From Pictodentalium vernedei (Eukaryota; Mollusca; Scaphopoda; Dentaliida; Dentaliidae): a stretch of DNA of 64,000 nt. The notes beneath the pieces are model-generated. The model saw only the letters and a program-made list of their open reading frames with translations, had not been told where the DNA came from and did no database searches. Below, in pieces: positions 52,737-63,615 of the stretch (position 1 is its first letter; the number at the start of each line of letters is the position of its first letter). A program made the position numbers and the translations under genes. The DNA is taken from positions 182,846,083-182,910,082 of the forward strand of contig CM062297.1 in the NCBI GenBank assembly GCA_031216915.1. The letters are read 5' to 3'.

Positions 52737-53085
52737 TGTAGGTGTTATGTGCACATTGTGCTCGTATTTGATCTTTTATCACAACACAACTTGTTTTTAA
52801 GGACATATAGCTACAAGTTGTACTCACGTGACAAGTAGCAATACCACCCCTAAAACAAGTCCACTCGTGATAACAGATTTTATCTTGCAATCAACATGTA
52901 TTTTGTCTGTATTAACTCCGCAACTGTCGTGTATCCGACCCCCTGATACAGATGTTTGTATCAGGGGGTCGGGTACACACACTTTCCTTTCGCATGAGTT
53001 CCATTTTTTTTCTTTTTGTTCATCCGTACGAATAAATAGTTTGTTATATATTTGACTTATCCCCAATATATTGTAAGATAAAATG
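52737..53085. repeat. Spacer with a 49-bp hairpin
   Basis: 'gtgtatccgaccccctgata' pairs with 'tatcagggggtcgggtacac' (about 52929-52977), loop 'cagatgtttg'. No gene; the frames on both strands over it are due to the inverted repeat. Confidence 0.7.
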
Positions 53086-53241
53086 ATTATTACCATTATG
53101 TGGATGTACAAAATATGTATCCGAGTCTCGCTCCGGGTTCTAAGGGTAGATCACGACTCATCTTCGACTCGTCGTGATCTACCCTTAGAACCCGGCGCTC
53201 GACTCGATACATATTTTGTACATCCACATAATGGTAATAAT
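53086..53241. repeat. 156-bp near-perfect palindrome
   Basis: Arms of ~70 bp: 'attattaccattatgtggat', 'gtacaaaatatgtatc', a mismatched island, then 'cgggttctaagggtagatca' and 'cgac', with a 13-bp centre 'tcatcttcgactc'. GC-richer and far cleaner than its surroundings. No flanking duplication identified. Confidence 0.9.
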
Positions 53242-53442
53242 CTCTATGTATGCAAGTACAGTGACTACATAACACTTTTATCTACAATATAGTCAACAAA
53301 CTTAACAACCATAACTTCTTGAAAATAGTTGTTGATAAAAAACAAAAACACACATCTGATCAAAATAATGGAATTCTGTTTTCATTCCCCCAACACAACT
53401 GTACATTAGAAAATTTCTTCAACTTGAATGAGTGAAACTGAA

Positions 53443-54010
53443 CAGTGGAAACCTGTTAATTGAATAGCTACTTTTCCAGAGAAAAATATTCAGTTAACAG
53501 GAGTATGCATGTACAATTAACAGGAACTGAGTCATTTTCCTATCTTCTAGTAAAATATTGAGCATTTATTCTATTATAGCTTCTTTGACAAGCGCTTCAT
53601 GCTCTATCAAATTTATTTATTCATTGGGGTTTAATGACACTTTTGACAGCCAGGGTCACCTCATTGTCAGACAGTTTTACGTCTAGAGGAAACCGGAGTA
53701 CTCATAAAGAAACTCTGAGCAATGGCAAGCAGCTGTCAGACTCCCCAACCTACTAACTCCACACAAGCAGGGGTAGCATTGGTTGAAGACAAGTGCACCA
53801 TCGTCGTGTAGTACACCTTAGTGAACAATGCCATCATGCCCCCCACATGGGCAATTGGGATTAAGTGTCTTGCCCAAGGACACAATGCGGTTGCCACAGG
53901 TGGGATTCAAACCAAGGACCTCTCGGCTTGCAGCCTGCACCTCTATCAACTAAGCCTCCGCACTCCAGCTCTATCAAACAAGATATAATAGATTATATAC
54001 CTCTCAAAGC
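53443..54010 (+). mobile_element. Family D MITE split by a SINE, right end lost
   Basis: 'cagtggaaacctgttaattg', 'attcagttaacaggagtatg', 'attctattatagcttctttg', then the SINE, then 'tctatcaaacaagatataat' and 'agattatatacc'. The right third of the family is absent. Confidence 0.7.
53612..53967 (-). mobile_element. tRNA-headed SINE, 11-bp duplication
   Basis: Duplication GCTCTATCAAA at 53601-53611 and 53968-53978. Tail 'tttatttattcattggggtt' at the left; 'cttgcccaaggacacaatgc' core; at the right, on the minus strand, 'ggagtgcggaggcttagttg' (decayed A-box) and 'ggtttgaatcccacc' (B-box). Inserted into family D. Confidence 0.92.
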
Positions 54011-54738
54011 TGCAAACAATATAACAAACAGACCCAAATTTCAGACATGTTAACTCTCAGAATTTTGGCAGGAGTCTCACATTATAATGACCCATCTCAC
54101 ATCCTCACTAGTGGGGATGAATCTCAGGATTTCAGTTTCTGTGTTTTGAAATAAGGTAATATATTATCTTTTTTTCCCAGCATGCTCGCATTCTCAACAC
54201 AGTCTTTCTTATTTTTATTAAAACAAATCATTGCACATTGTTCTCTTGTAACCCAATTTTGATTGTCAGCAGAAAAAGGAAATCTAATTTCACATGCACA
54301 CTGTATGCAGCACTTGTTACTTCACCAACTATCTGTCAAGAATTATGCATAAAATACACCCACAAAATTTTCATACTGTCTAATACTGACAGTAGTATGC
54401 AAATTAGCAAAGTGTCTGACAACTGTTTTGATAACAATACGAAACTCATTTGTTCCGTAAGCTTGCATCCGAAACTCATTTGTTCCGCAAGCTTGCATCC
54501 GGTGAATCCATATCAAAAGGATCAATCATTATTTTTATCAAAACAAAGTTACACAAATTCGACTCAATGTTAGAAACAAACAACTTTATCACTTGCCATT
54601 TGTGTTGGGGAATCCACATGCTAAATGTTTTATAGAGTATTCTCCCTTGATGTGCATACAATGCAGGTGCTCTGGAAATGCTCTTGATAAAACAGTCTAT
54701 AAAACTCTTTATATTTCACGCCCAGAGTCATTGAAATA
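54011..54738. other. Intron sequence with a 30-bp tandem duplication
   Basis: 'gaaactcatttgttccg(t/c)a' plus 'agcttgcatcc' is present twice in a row (about 54441-54500). The 111-codon frame at 54238-54573 spans it and has no recognisable feature. Nothing else seen. Confidence 0.5.
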
Positions 54739-55167
54739 CAGTGAAACCCTGTTAATTGAATAGCCCCTTTGCCAATGGAAATTATTCAATTAACATGAGT
54801 ATTCAATTAACAGGGATTGTGTCACTTTCCTGTATTCTGGAGATAAACTTACCATTTATTCTATTATATCTTGTTTGACCGAGCTCCATGAGCTCTGTCA
54901 AACAAGATATAATAGATTAAATGCCTGTATTGGATGTAGTGAGGCCAAATATGTCTATAAACAAAGGAAAACTTTGGAGAGTCAGGGTAATTTCTCGACA
55001 GATTACAAGATTTATTATTCAATTAACAGGAGTTTACTCTATAACCTATATTCATTTAACAGGTCAAATTTGTACTGGAGGTATGGTAAATGGTTTTGTG
55101 TTGGGAAATTATATTCAATTAACAGGGTTATTCAGTAAAGAGATATCCAATTAAGTGGGCTCCACTG
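54739..55167 (+). mobile_element. Family D MITE, TA-flanked, complete (429 bp)
   Basis: TA at 54737-54738 and 55168-55169. Ends CAGTGAAACCCTGTTAATTG and, complemented, CAGTGGAGCCCACTTAATTG. Central hairpin 'cttgtttgaccgagctccat' / 'gagctctgtcaaacaag'. Empty-site reference for 52136-52355. Confidence 0.92.
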
Positions 55168-55498
55168 TATAATGTTGCACTCAATACTTGTTGTTGCCTT
55201 TCTATCATTGTCAGTGTCATGGAGTGAACTGTCCTAATCAGTCACATAGTTGACAAATAATTTAAGTAATGAATAATGTAAAAGAATTACAAAAACTGCA
55301 ATGTGGTTAAAATAAACCTTTTCTTTATTACTTTGAGGACAAACAAAATACAGGACACAGTGAAAGATACAAAACAAATTGGAAACTTGAGAATGAAAAT
55401 AGCTGACTTGGTAAACACAGCCGATCTGGTTTTGGAGAAAAGGTTTAGGAATAGTATTCCATGTTATCATATTATGCATCCATTTATAAATGACATTA

Positions 55499-55832
55499 AG
55501 GAGTGCGATGACTCCTTGAACTTCAAACCAAGATGTCCACTGTTCAATCCCCACCAGGTGTAACTGTGTTGTGTCCTTGGGCAAGGAACTTAATCCTGAT
55601 TGCCCATTTAGGGGCATGGTGGCACTGTGTGCTAAGGCGTAATGCACATTGATGGTGCACCTGTCTTCAGCTAATGCTAAACCTGCTTGTGTGGAGTTAG
55701 TACGTTGGGAGTCTGACAGTTGGATGCCATTGCCCAGTGGTTCTCTCCTGGTACTCTTGCTTCCTCCACCCGTAAAACTGTCTGGCATGAGGTGACCCAG
55801 GCTGTCGAAAATGTAGCTAAACGCCAATAAAT
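55499..55832 (+). mobile_element. SINE with target duplication
   Basis: Duplication 'aaatgacatta' (55488-55498) versus 'aaatgaaggacatta' (55833-55847). Head decayed, with 'gttcaatccccacc' as B-box; core 'gttgtgtccttgggcaagga'; body; ending 'gtagctaaacgccaataaat'. The 253-codon minus-strand frame at 55234-55995 runs across it and is not a gene. Confidence 0.85.
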
Positions 55833-55878
55833 AAATGAAGGACATTATGTTATATGTGTGTCTACGGGTTTCCTCAAG

Positions 55879-55973
55879 GAAAAAAACTTGTGACTGGTCC
55901 ATGTGCAAAATCTGGATTTGATAAAACAGGGAATTTTCTTTGCACAAATCATGCCACGGTCTGTGACCTGCAG
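55879..55973 (+). other. Weak candidate exon
   Basis: Between acceptor 'gggtttcctcaag' (AG at 55877-55878) and a strong donor CAG|GTAAGA (55974), one frame is open across the exon: (G)KKLVTGPCAKSGFDKTG then NFLCTNHATVCDLQ. It would enter in phase 1, whereas exon 3 ends in phase 0, so at least one unseen exon would be needed in between. It starts shortly after a SINE. It may be chance. Confidence 0.2.
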
Positions 55974-56814
55974 GTAAGATTTTATGTTTTATCAATATGA
56001 AATGCCATATCCTGGCATCTCAAACACATTCAAGGAATGACCTTGAATTCGACTTGGGCCATCCAAGGCCTTGAAATCCTGGAAAATTTGTCGGGAGGAC
56101 TTGAAGAGCCTTTAATATTCGGAAAATAAAAATGCTGGTGAAGCATGGTATCATAACCATATAGTTTTATATAGTTCGTGAAGGTGAGGTCATTGTTGGG
56201 AAGTGGGAGGAGGGGGTAATGACTGGGGGGTCCTAGTTAGGTTTACTGAAGGAGTGACCTTGAAAATGCTTGAATTTAGCTGTTGTTGGGAACAAAATAG
56301 TACCCGTTTCATGCGATAACAAAAGGTATGACCTGGCATTATACTTTACTTGTACATTAATCGCATGCGATCACTTATAATTCTTGCACCACTCGACGTG
56401 TATCTATTGTTGCCTCAACAAAGCTATATGTAAATGGATGGAGATGAATCCCTGTATTGGACCTTCCACTTCAGTTATACTTTTAAGTACAACTTGGTTA
56501 AGGGAAAGTTGGTAAGGAAATCATGTAGTGGATGAGCTATCCCCCTGGAAGACATCCTGCTGTTTGCCCATCTGTCCATCCATGTGTACATCACAGTTTG
56601 ATGGCGTGCCTCTTACTTAATGATGTCACTGTGACCATCATTTCTTTCTTGACTGCACTTGTAATAAAATATTTGTTTGGACATGACTTGGGACAGTTTT
56701 CAGCCTAGGATATCCAAACTAGCACTACTAGTGGGTCTTGGACGTAGTTTGCATTTAAGTCACAGTCCCCCCCCCCCTCCTCCCACACACCCACCCATAG
56801 TAGTCCAAGGAAAT
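55974..56814. other. Intron sequence, C-rich tract
   Basis: No gene seen; a C-rich run lies at about 56766-56800. Confidence 0.4.
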
Positions 56815-56945
56815 GCGCTATGCTTGTTTACTAAGGTATACAAGTTCTGCTTTACTGGTAATAGGACCCAGAACAAATGCCTTTATATATAGTCCTCTAA
56901 AGTGTGCAGCATAGGTATAAACAATTGGCTAAACTTTACTTCATA
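56815..56945 (+). mobile_element. Family F SINE-like fragment
   Basis: 'gtttactaaggtatacaagt', 'ctgctttactggtaatagga', 'acaattggctaaactttact'. It lacks the tail and lies just left of the next copy. Confidence 0.6.
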
Positions 56946-56971
56946 CCAATGTTGTGAGCAAATCTCCAAAA

Positions 56972-57185
56972 TCCCTGTGGGAACCCTAGAAAGTGAGCCA
57001 GTGTTTTTTTACTATGGCAAACAAGCTCTGTTTTACTGATAAAATAGGACCTGGTGACCAGTGTCTGGGGTGAAAGTCCTTTAAAATGGGCAACCTGGAT
57101 ATAAATGATTGGCTGCACTTGATTTTACATCCATGTTGTGGTTTTGATTAGCCTGTGCGCAGAAATATCTGACCTTAAACACCAA

Positions 57186-57240
<55 letters not shown>

Positions 57241-57242
57241 AT
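56972..57242 (+). mobile_element. Family F SINE-like element with long (AATA)n tail
   Basis: Starts 'tccctgtgggaaccctagaa', has 'ctctgttttactgataaaat', 'gacttgg'-like text and 'gattagcctgtgcgcagaaa', ending 'tatctgaccttaaacacc' and a 60-bp (AATA)n. A possible short duplication is 'atctccaaa' / 'atctccaga'. Confidence 0.75.
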
Positions 57243-57415
57243 ATCTCCAGAACAGTTTTAATGCTGGAGTACCAGACTTCTTGTGTATGGACATCTTTGG
57301 ATGGATGTGTGTTACTTACAAAATTTAAGTCATCATAGTCCTTACTTCAGGATTCTCTATAAATTGGAGAAAAACTTCTCTTACTCCAACTTCTCTTTGC
57401 CAAGGATGAGCAAAC

Positions 57416-60400
57416 TCACATCACTGTTGTAGCTTGAGATGGAGATTTGTAGCACATTGCAACTGTTGTAGCTTGAGATGGGGTTTGTTGCATATCACCA
57501 TTGTTGTAGCTTGAGAAGGGGTTTTGTTTCATATCCCAATTGGTATAGCTTGATATGGAGGTTTGTTGCATATCATTATTGTAGATTGAGAGAGGGTTTC
57601 TTGCATATGACAATTATTGTAGTTTGAGATGGGTGTTTGTTGCATATCACAATTATTGTAGTTTGAGATGGGTGTTTGTTGCATATCACAATTATTGTAG
57701 TTTGAGATGGGTGTTTGTTGCATATCACAGTTATTGTAGTTTGAGATGGGTGTTTGTTGCATATCACAATTATTGTAGTTTGAGATGGGTGTTTGTTGCA
57801 TATCACAATTATTGTAGTTTGAGATGGGTGTTTGTTGCATATCACAGTTATTGTAGTTTGAGATGGGTGTTTGTTACATATCATAATTGTTGTAGCTTGA
57901 GATGGGGGATTTGTTACTTATCGCAATTGTTGTATAGCTTGAGATGGGGATTTGTTACTTATCGCAATTGTTGTATAGCTTGAGATGGGGATTTGTTACT
58001 TATCACAATTGTTGTAGCTTGAGATGGGTGTTTGTTGCATATCACATTTGTTGTAGCTTGAGATGGGGGTTTGTTGCGCATCACAATTATTGTAGTTTGA
58101 GATGGGTGTTTGTTGCGCATCACAATTATTCAGTTTGAGATGGGTGTTTGTTGCATATCACAATTATTGTAGTTTGAGATGGGTGTTTGTTGCATATCAC
58201 AGTTATTGTAGTTTGAGATGGGTGTTTGTTACATATCATAATTGTTGTAGCTTGAGATGGGGGATTTGTTACTTATCGCAATTGTTGTATAGCTTGAGAT
58301 GGGGATTTGTTACTTATCGCAATTGTTGTATAGCTTGAGATGGGGATTTGTTACTTATCACAATTGTTGTAGCTTGAGATGGGTGTTTGTTGCATATCAC
58401 ATTTGTTGTAGCTTGAGATGGGGGTTTGTTGCGCATCACAATTATTGTAGTTTGAGATGGGTGTTTGTTGCGCATCACAATTATTCAGTTTGAGATGGGT
58501 GTTTGTTGCATATCACAATTATTGTAGTTTGAGATGGGTGTTTGTTGCATATCACAGTTATTGTAGTTTGAGATGGGTGTTTGTTGCATATCACAGTTAT
58601 TGTAGTTTGAGATGGGTGTTTGTTGCATATCACAATTATTGTAGTTTGAGATGGGTGTTTGTTGCATATCACAATTATTGTAGTTTGAGATGGGTGTTTG
58701 TTACATATCATAATTGTTGTAGCTTGAGATGGGGATTTGTTACTTATCACAATTGTTGTAGCTTGAGATGGGTGTTTGTTGCATATCACATTTGTTGTAG
58801 CTTGAGATGGGGGTTTGTTGCGCATCACAATTATTGTAGTTTGAGATGGGTGTTTGTTGCGCATCACAATTATTCAGTTTGAGATGGGTGTTTGTTGCAT
58901 ATCACAATTATTGTAGTTTGAGATGGGTGTTTGTTGCATATCACAGTTATTGTAGTTTGAGATGGGTGTTTGTTGCATATCACAGTTATTGTAGTTTGAG
59001 ATGGGTGTTTGTTGCATATCACAATTATTGTAGTTTGAGATGGGTGTTTGTTGCATATCACAATTATTGTAGTTTGAGATGGGTGTTTGTTACATATCAT
59101 AATTGTTGTAGCTTGAGATGGGGATTTGTTACTTATCACAATTGTTGTAGCTTGAGATGGGGGTTTGTTGCGCATCACAATTATTGTAGTTTGAGATGGG
59201 TGTTTGTTGCGCATCACAATTATTCAGTTTGAGATGGGTGTTTGTTGCATATCACAATTATTGTAGTTTGAGATGGGTGTTTGTTGCATATCACAGTTAT
59301 TGTAGTTTGAGATGGGTGTTTGTTGCATATCACAATTATTGTAGTTTGAGATGGGTGTTTGTTGCATATCACAGTTATTGTAGTTTGAGATGGGTGTTTG
59401 TTGCATATCACAATTATTGTAGTTTGAGATGGGTGTTTGTTGCATATCACAATTATTGTAGTTTGAGATGGGTGTTTGTTACATATCATAATTGTTGTAG
59501 CTTGAGATGGGGATTTGTTACTTATCGCAATTGTTGTATAGCTTGAGATGGGGATTTGTTACTTATCACAATTGTTGTAGCTTGAGATGGGTGTTTGTTG
59601 CATATCACATTTGTTGTAGCTTGAGATGGGGGTTTGTTGCGCATCACAATTATTGTAGTTTGAGATGGGTGTTTGTTGCGCATCACAATTATTCAGTTTG
59701 AGATGGGTGTTTGTTGCATATCACAATTATTGTAGTTTGAGATGGGTGTTTGTTGCATATCACAGTTATTGTAGTTTGAGATGGGTGTTTGTTACATATC
59801 ATAATTGTTGTAGCTTGAGATGGGGGATTTGTTACTTATCGCAATTGTTGTATAGCTTGAGATGGGGATTTGTTACTTATCGCAATTGTTGTATAGCTTG
59901 AGATGGGGGATTTGTTACTTATCGCAATTGTTGTATAGCTTGAGATGGGGGATTTGTTACTTATCGCAATTGTTGTATAGCTTGAGATGGGGATTTGTTA
60001 CTTATCACAATTGTTGTAGCTTGAGATGGGTGTTTGTTGCATATCACATTTGTTGTAGCTTGAGATGGGGGTTTGTTGCGCATCACAATTATTGTAGTTT
60101 GAGATGGGTGTTTGTTGCGCATCACAATTATTCAGTTTGAGATGGGTGTTTGTTGCATATCACAATTATTGTAGTTTGAGATGGGTGTTTGTTGCATATC
60201 ACAATTATTGTAGTTTGAGATGGGTGTTTGTTGCATATCACAATTATTGTAGTTTGAGATGGGTGTTTGTTGCATATCACAATTGTTGTAGTTTGAGATG
60301 GGTGTTTGTTGCATATCACAATTATTGTAATTTGAGATGGGTGTTTGTTGCATATCACAATTATTGTAGTTTGAGATGGGTGTTTGTTGCATATCACAAT

Positions 60401-60483
60401 TATTGTAGTTTGAGATGGGTGTTTGTTGCATATCACAATTATTGTAGTTTGAGATGGGTGTTTGTTGCATATCACAATTATTT
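57416..60483. repeat. 39-bp minisatellite, main block
   Basis: About 78 copies of a 39-bp unit such as 'ttgagatgggtgtttgttgc' plus 'atatcacaattattgtagt'; variants carry 'cgcatcac', 'acttatcg', 'ttgtatagc' or 'gggga'. A shortened unit ('caattattcagtttgag') recurs at about 58131, 58486, 58875, 59225, 59694 and 60133, that is, at 350-470-bp spacing. Because 39 is a multiple of 3 and the unit has few stops, long frames exist on both strands in more than one phase; these are not genes. Confidence 0.97.
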
Positions 60484-61212
60484 AAGAAATAACTGTTGTG
60501 TTCCTTCGGTTTATGGGATAAAAACCGAAAATTTTCAGCACAAGCTTCATAATTCACATAGCGAGTTATGATCAAGCTTGTGCTGAAAATTTTCGGTTTA
60601 TATCGCATAAACCGAAGGAAAACAACAGTTATTTCTTATAATTTAATCCGGCTGTAATATTAAAATATAAAAACTATGTGTACGTGAACAAAAAACTTAA
60701 TTTTCGCAAAAGACAACAGTCAAACTCAGGAAAGTGTGCCACAAACAGGTCACGTCAATCATTGTCAAATTGTTTGTTGTTTTGATTTTCGTACGCAGAT
60801 GACAGATATTTAGCAAGTCACGTAACAATATCATTAAAAACATTTTTTTTAAGTTCCTCCAAAATCATATTTGGATGTATGATCTTTTATTCGTCTCCCA
60901 CTCGGTATACTTTATTAAATTCAATTGTTCCCGAGAAATTATCATTATATTCTCGCTGACTGGAGGCGATGAAAAGTCGATCATTGATCTTTGTTTACAA
61001 GCTTGTTATCCATCTACCAGTCTGCCGTCACGCCCTCACGGTGACAGTTGGATTGAGTGGGCGTGGCTTCCCGAATCTTCAAAGTCGGATCGGATGTGTG
61101 AATGTGTAGCGACATTCCAAATCATGACGTGATTTGGTTTAGACGATTTTGACGACCTTCACGCTGTATACTTTCAACCAATCAAATGCAGAGCTGGGCA
61201 AATGATTAGATT
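60484..61212. mobile_element. Insertion with a terminal palindrome inside the minisatellite
   Basis: ~729 bp without minisatellite units. At the left end is a ~155-bp inverted repeat (60484-60638): 'aagaaataactgttgtgttc', 'cttcggtttatg', 'accgaaaattttcagcacaa', 'gctt' and complements, around 'cataattcacatagcgagtt'. The rest is single-copy, ending 'caaatgattag'. 'attatt' lies on both outer sides. The family is unknown, and the 85-codon frame at 60875-61132 has no recognisable feature. Confidence 0.6.
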
Positions 61213-61449
61213 ATTGTAGTTTGAGATGGGTGTTTGTTGCTCATCACAATTATTGTAGTTTCAGATGGGCGTTTGTTGCATATCACAATTATTGTAGTTT
61301 GAGATGGGTGTTTGTTGCATATCACAATTATTGTAGTTTGAGATGGGGTGTTTGTTGCATATCACAATTATTGTAGTTTGAGATGGGTGTTTGTTGCATA
61401 TCACAATTATTGTAGTTTGAGATGGGTGTTTGTTGCATATCACAATTAT
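61213..61449. repeat. 39-bp minisatellite, middle block
   Basis: Six units of the same repeat between the two insertions, in the same orientation and phase type as the main block. Confidence 0.95.
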
Positions 61450-61938
61450 TATGTCTCCCCTTTCTTCTTCTTCTTCATCTTCTTCTTCTCATACAAACTT
61501 TGTCCGGGGCATAACTTTTTGGTCTTTTGACCTAGACCATAGATATTTGGCACGTGGATGTATCACCATGAGCCAGTGTGTCGCATACCATACTGACCTT
61601 CATGTGACCTTGACCTTTGACCTGAAGGTCAGATTTATGTGCTTTTTTAAGGGAAACTTTGTCCGGGGCATAACTTTTTTTGTCTTTTGACCTAGACCTT
61701 AGATATTTGGCATGTGGATGTATCACCATGAGCCAGTGTGTCGCGTACCATAGTGACCTTCATGTGACCTTGATCTTTGACCTGAAGGTCAGATTTATGT
61801 GCATTTTAAGGGAAACTTTGTCCGGGGCATAACGTTTTTGTCTTTTGACCTAGACCTTAGATATTTGATATGATTGTCAATATTATACATGTATATATAA
61901 TTTGCAGTGCATTAAATAGAAAGGAAGGGGAGACATAT
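61450..61938. mobile_element. Inverted-end element with ~150-bp internal repeats
   Basis: Ends ATGTCTCCCCTTTC and, complemented, ATGTCTCCCCTTCC. Inside, after a (CTT)n tract, are 2.3 tandem copies of a ~155-bp unit: 'actttgtccggggcataact', 'ttttgacctagacc', 'tgtatcaccatgagccagtg', 'tgaccttgacctttgacctg', 'aaggtcagatttatgtgc'. This unit type is widespread in molluscan DNA. Inserted into the minisatellite. Confidence 0.75.
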
Positions 61939-61969
61939 GTTTTAGTGTGCTAAAACAGTTTTTAGTTAT

Positions 61970-63225
61970 AGTTTGAGATGGGTGTTTGTTGCATATCACA
62001 ATTATTGCAGTTTGAGATGGGTGTTTGTTGCATATCACAATTATTGTAGTTTGAGATGGGAGTTTGTTGCATATCCCAATTGGTATAGCTTGATATGGAG
62101 GTTTGTTGCATATCATTATTGTAGCTTGAGATGGGTGTTTGTTGCATATCACAATTATTGTAGTTTGAGATGGGAGTTTGTTGCATATTCCAATTGGTAT
62201 AGCTTGATATGGAGGTTTGTTGCATATCATTATTGTAGCTTGAGATGGGTGTTTGTTGCATATCACAATTATTGTAGTTTGAGATGGGTGTTTGTTGCAT
62301 ATCACAATTATTGTAGTTTGAGATGGGAGTTTGTTGCATATCCCAATTGGTATAGCTTGATATGGAGGTTTGTTGCATACCATTATTGTAGCTTGAGATG
62401 GGTGTTTGTTGCATATCACAATTATTGTAGTTTGAGATGGGTGTTTGTTGCATATCACAATTATTGTAGTTTGAGATGGATGTTTGTTGCATATCACAAT
62501 TATTGTAGTTTGAGATGGGTGTTTGTTGCATATCACAATTATTGTAGTTTGAGATGGGTATTTGTTGCATATCACAATTATTGTAATTTGAGATGGGTGT
62601 TTGTTGCATATCACAATTATTGTAGTTTGAGATGGGTGTTTGTTGCATATCACAATTATTGTAGTTTGAGATGGGTGTTTGTTGCATATCACAAGTATTG
62701 TAGTTTGAGATGGGTATTTGTTGCATATCACAATTATTGTAGTTTGAGATGGGTGTTTGTTGCATATCACAATTATTGTAGTTTGAGATGGGTGTTTGTT
62801 GCATATCACAATTATTGTAGTTTGAGATGGGTGTTTGTTGCGCATCACAATTATTGTAGTTTGAGATGGGTGTTTTGTTGTATATCACAATTATTAAAGT
62901 TTGAGATGGGTGTTTGTTGCATATCACAATTATTGTAGTTTGAGATGGGTGTTTGTTGCATATCGCAATTATTGTAGTTTAAGATGAGGGTTTGTTGCAT
63001 GTCATAATTGTTGTAGCCTGAGATGGGGTGGGGGGGGGGGGGAGTTGCATATCATAATTGTAGCTTGAAATGGGGGGTTGTGACATATCATAATTGTTGT
63101 AGTTTGAGATGGGTGTTTGTTGCATATCATAATTGTTGTAGCTTGAGATGGGGGGGGGGGGGGGGGGGGTTGTTGCATATAACCCAATTGTTGTAACTTG
63201 AGATGGGGGGGTTGTTTTAGATTTC
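61970..63225. repeat. 39-bp minisatellite, right block
   Basis: About 32 units. In the left part a composite of 'cccaattggtatagcttgat', 'atggaggtttgttgcatatc' and 'attattgtagcttgag' recurs three times (about 62070, 62190, 62340); a further copy is at 57537. The right end is diverged and has G runs (about 63031-63042, 63150-63169). The 321-codon frames in several phases are products of the 39-bp period. Confidence 0.95.
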
Positions 63226-63416
63226 AGTTAGATTACTGTGATTCTTACTTCATACTTGGCTGCATATGTTTGAAAATCTTCAACAGTTGTGTTTCTCCAA
63301 CTCATATCTCAGGTGCTTTGTGTTACAGAGCTACCAAACTCTTGGAGTTTGTGCATACATCTTGTGATGGCAGCATGAAGAATTTGATACATAAAATACA
63401 TGCTGTATTTCTTTAA

Positions 63417-63611
63417 CCCTCTGCACACTGATGTCAAAATACTGATAAAGTTTTTCCCCTAATGCCATTAGGAAGTTAATCAATTCAGTCTAGTAACACA
63501 AAGCTAAATTAGCCCTCTCAAACAAGATTGAATTGGTTAAATTCCTAGGTGCATTATGGGAGAAAATTTAAGCTTAAAATTTCCATATTTCTGCATCAAG
63601 TGTGTAGAAGG
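63417..63611. mobile_element. Family C MITE, TTAA-flanked
   Basis: TTAA at 63413-63416, TGAA at 63612-63615. Ends CCCTCTGCACACTGATG and, complemented, CCTTCTACACACTTGATG. Inside, 'tttttcccctaatgccatta' and 'gattgaattggttaaattcc' are on opposite sides of a degenerate hairpin. Confidence 0.8.
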
Positions 63612-63615
63612 TGAA

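Noticed and set aside
55234-55995. 253-codon minus-strand frame
   Set aside because: It spans a SINE with a clear target duplication; the residues over it (TGGGSKSTRREP type) are the usual antisense SINE translation also seen at 13081 and 16270.
57416-60483. CRISPR-like look of the regular repeat array
   Set aside because: The units are contiguous 39-bp copies with no unique spacers, and the context is eukaryotic with no cas genes.
60875-61132. 85-codon frame in the insertion at 60484-61212
   Set aside because: No domain, no splice context, single frame by chance in a short GC-balanced stretch.
61883-62938. 321-codon open frames on both strands
   Set aside because: They are products of the 39-bp minisatellite period (13 codons); the same occurs on the other strand and in other phases, and no start context, splice sites or domain are present.
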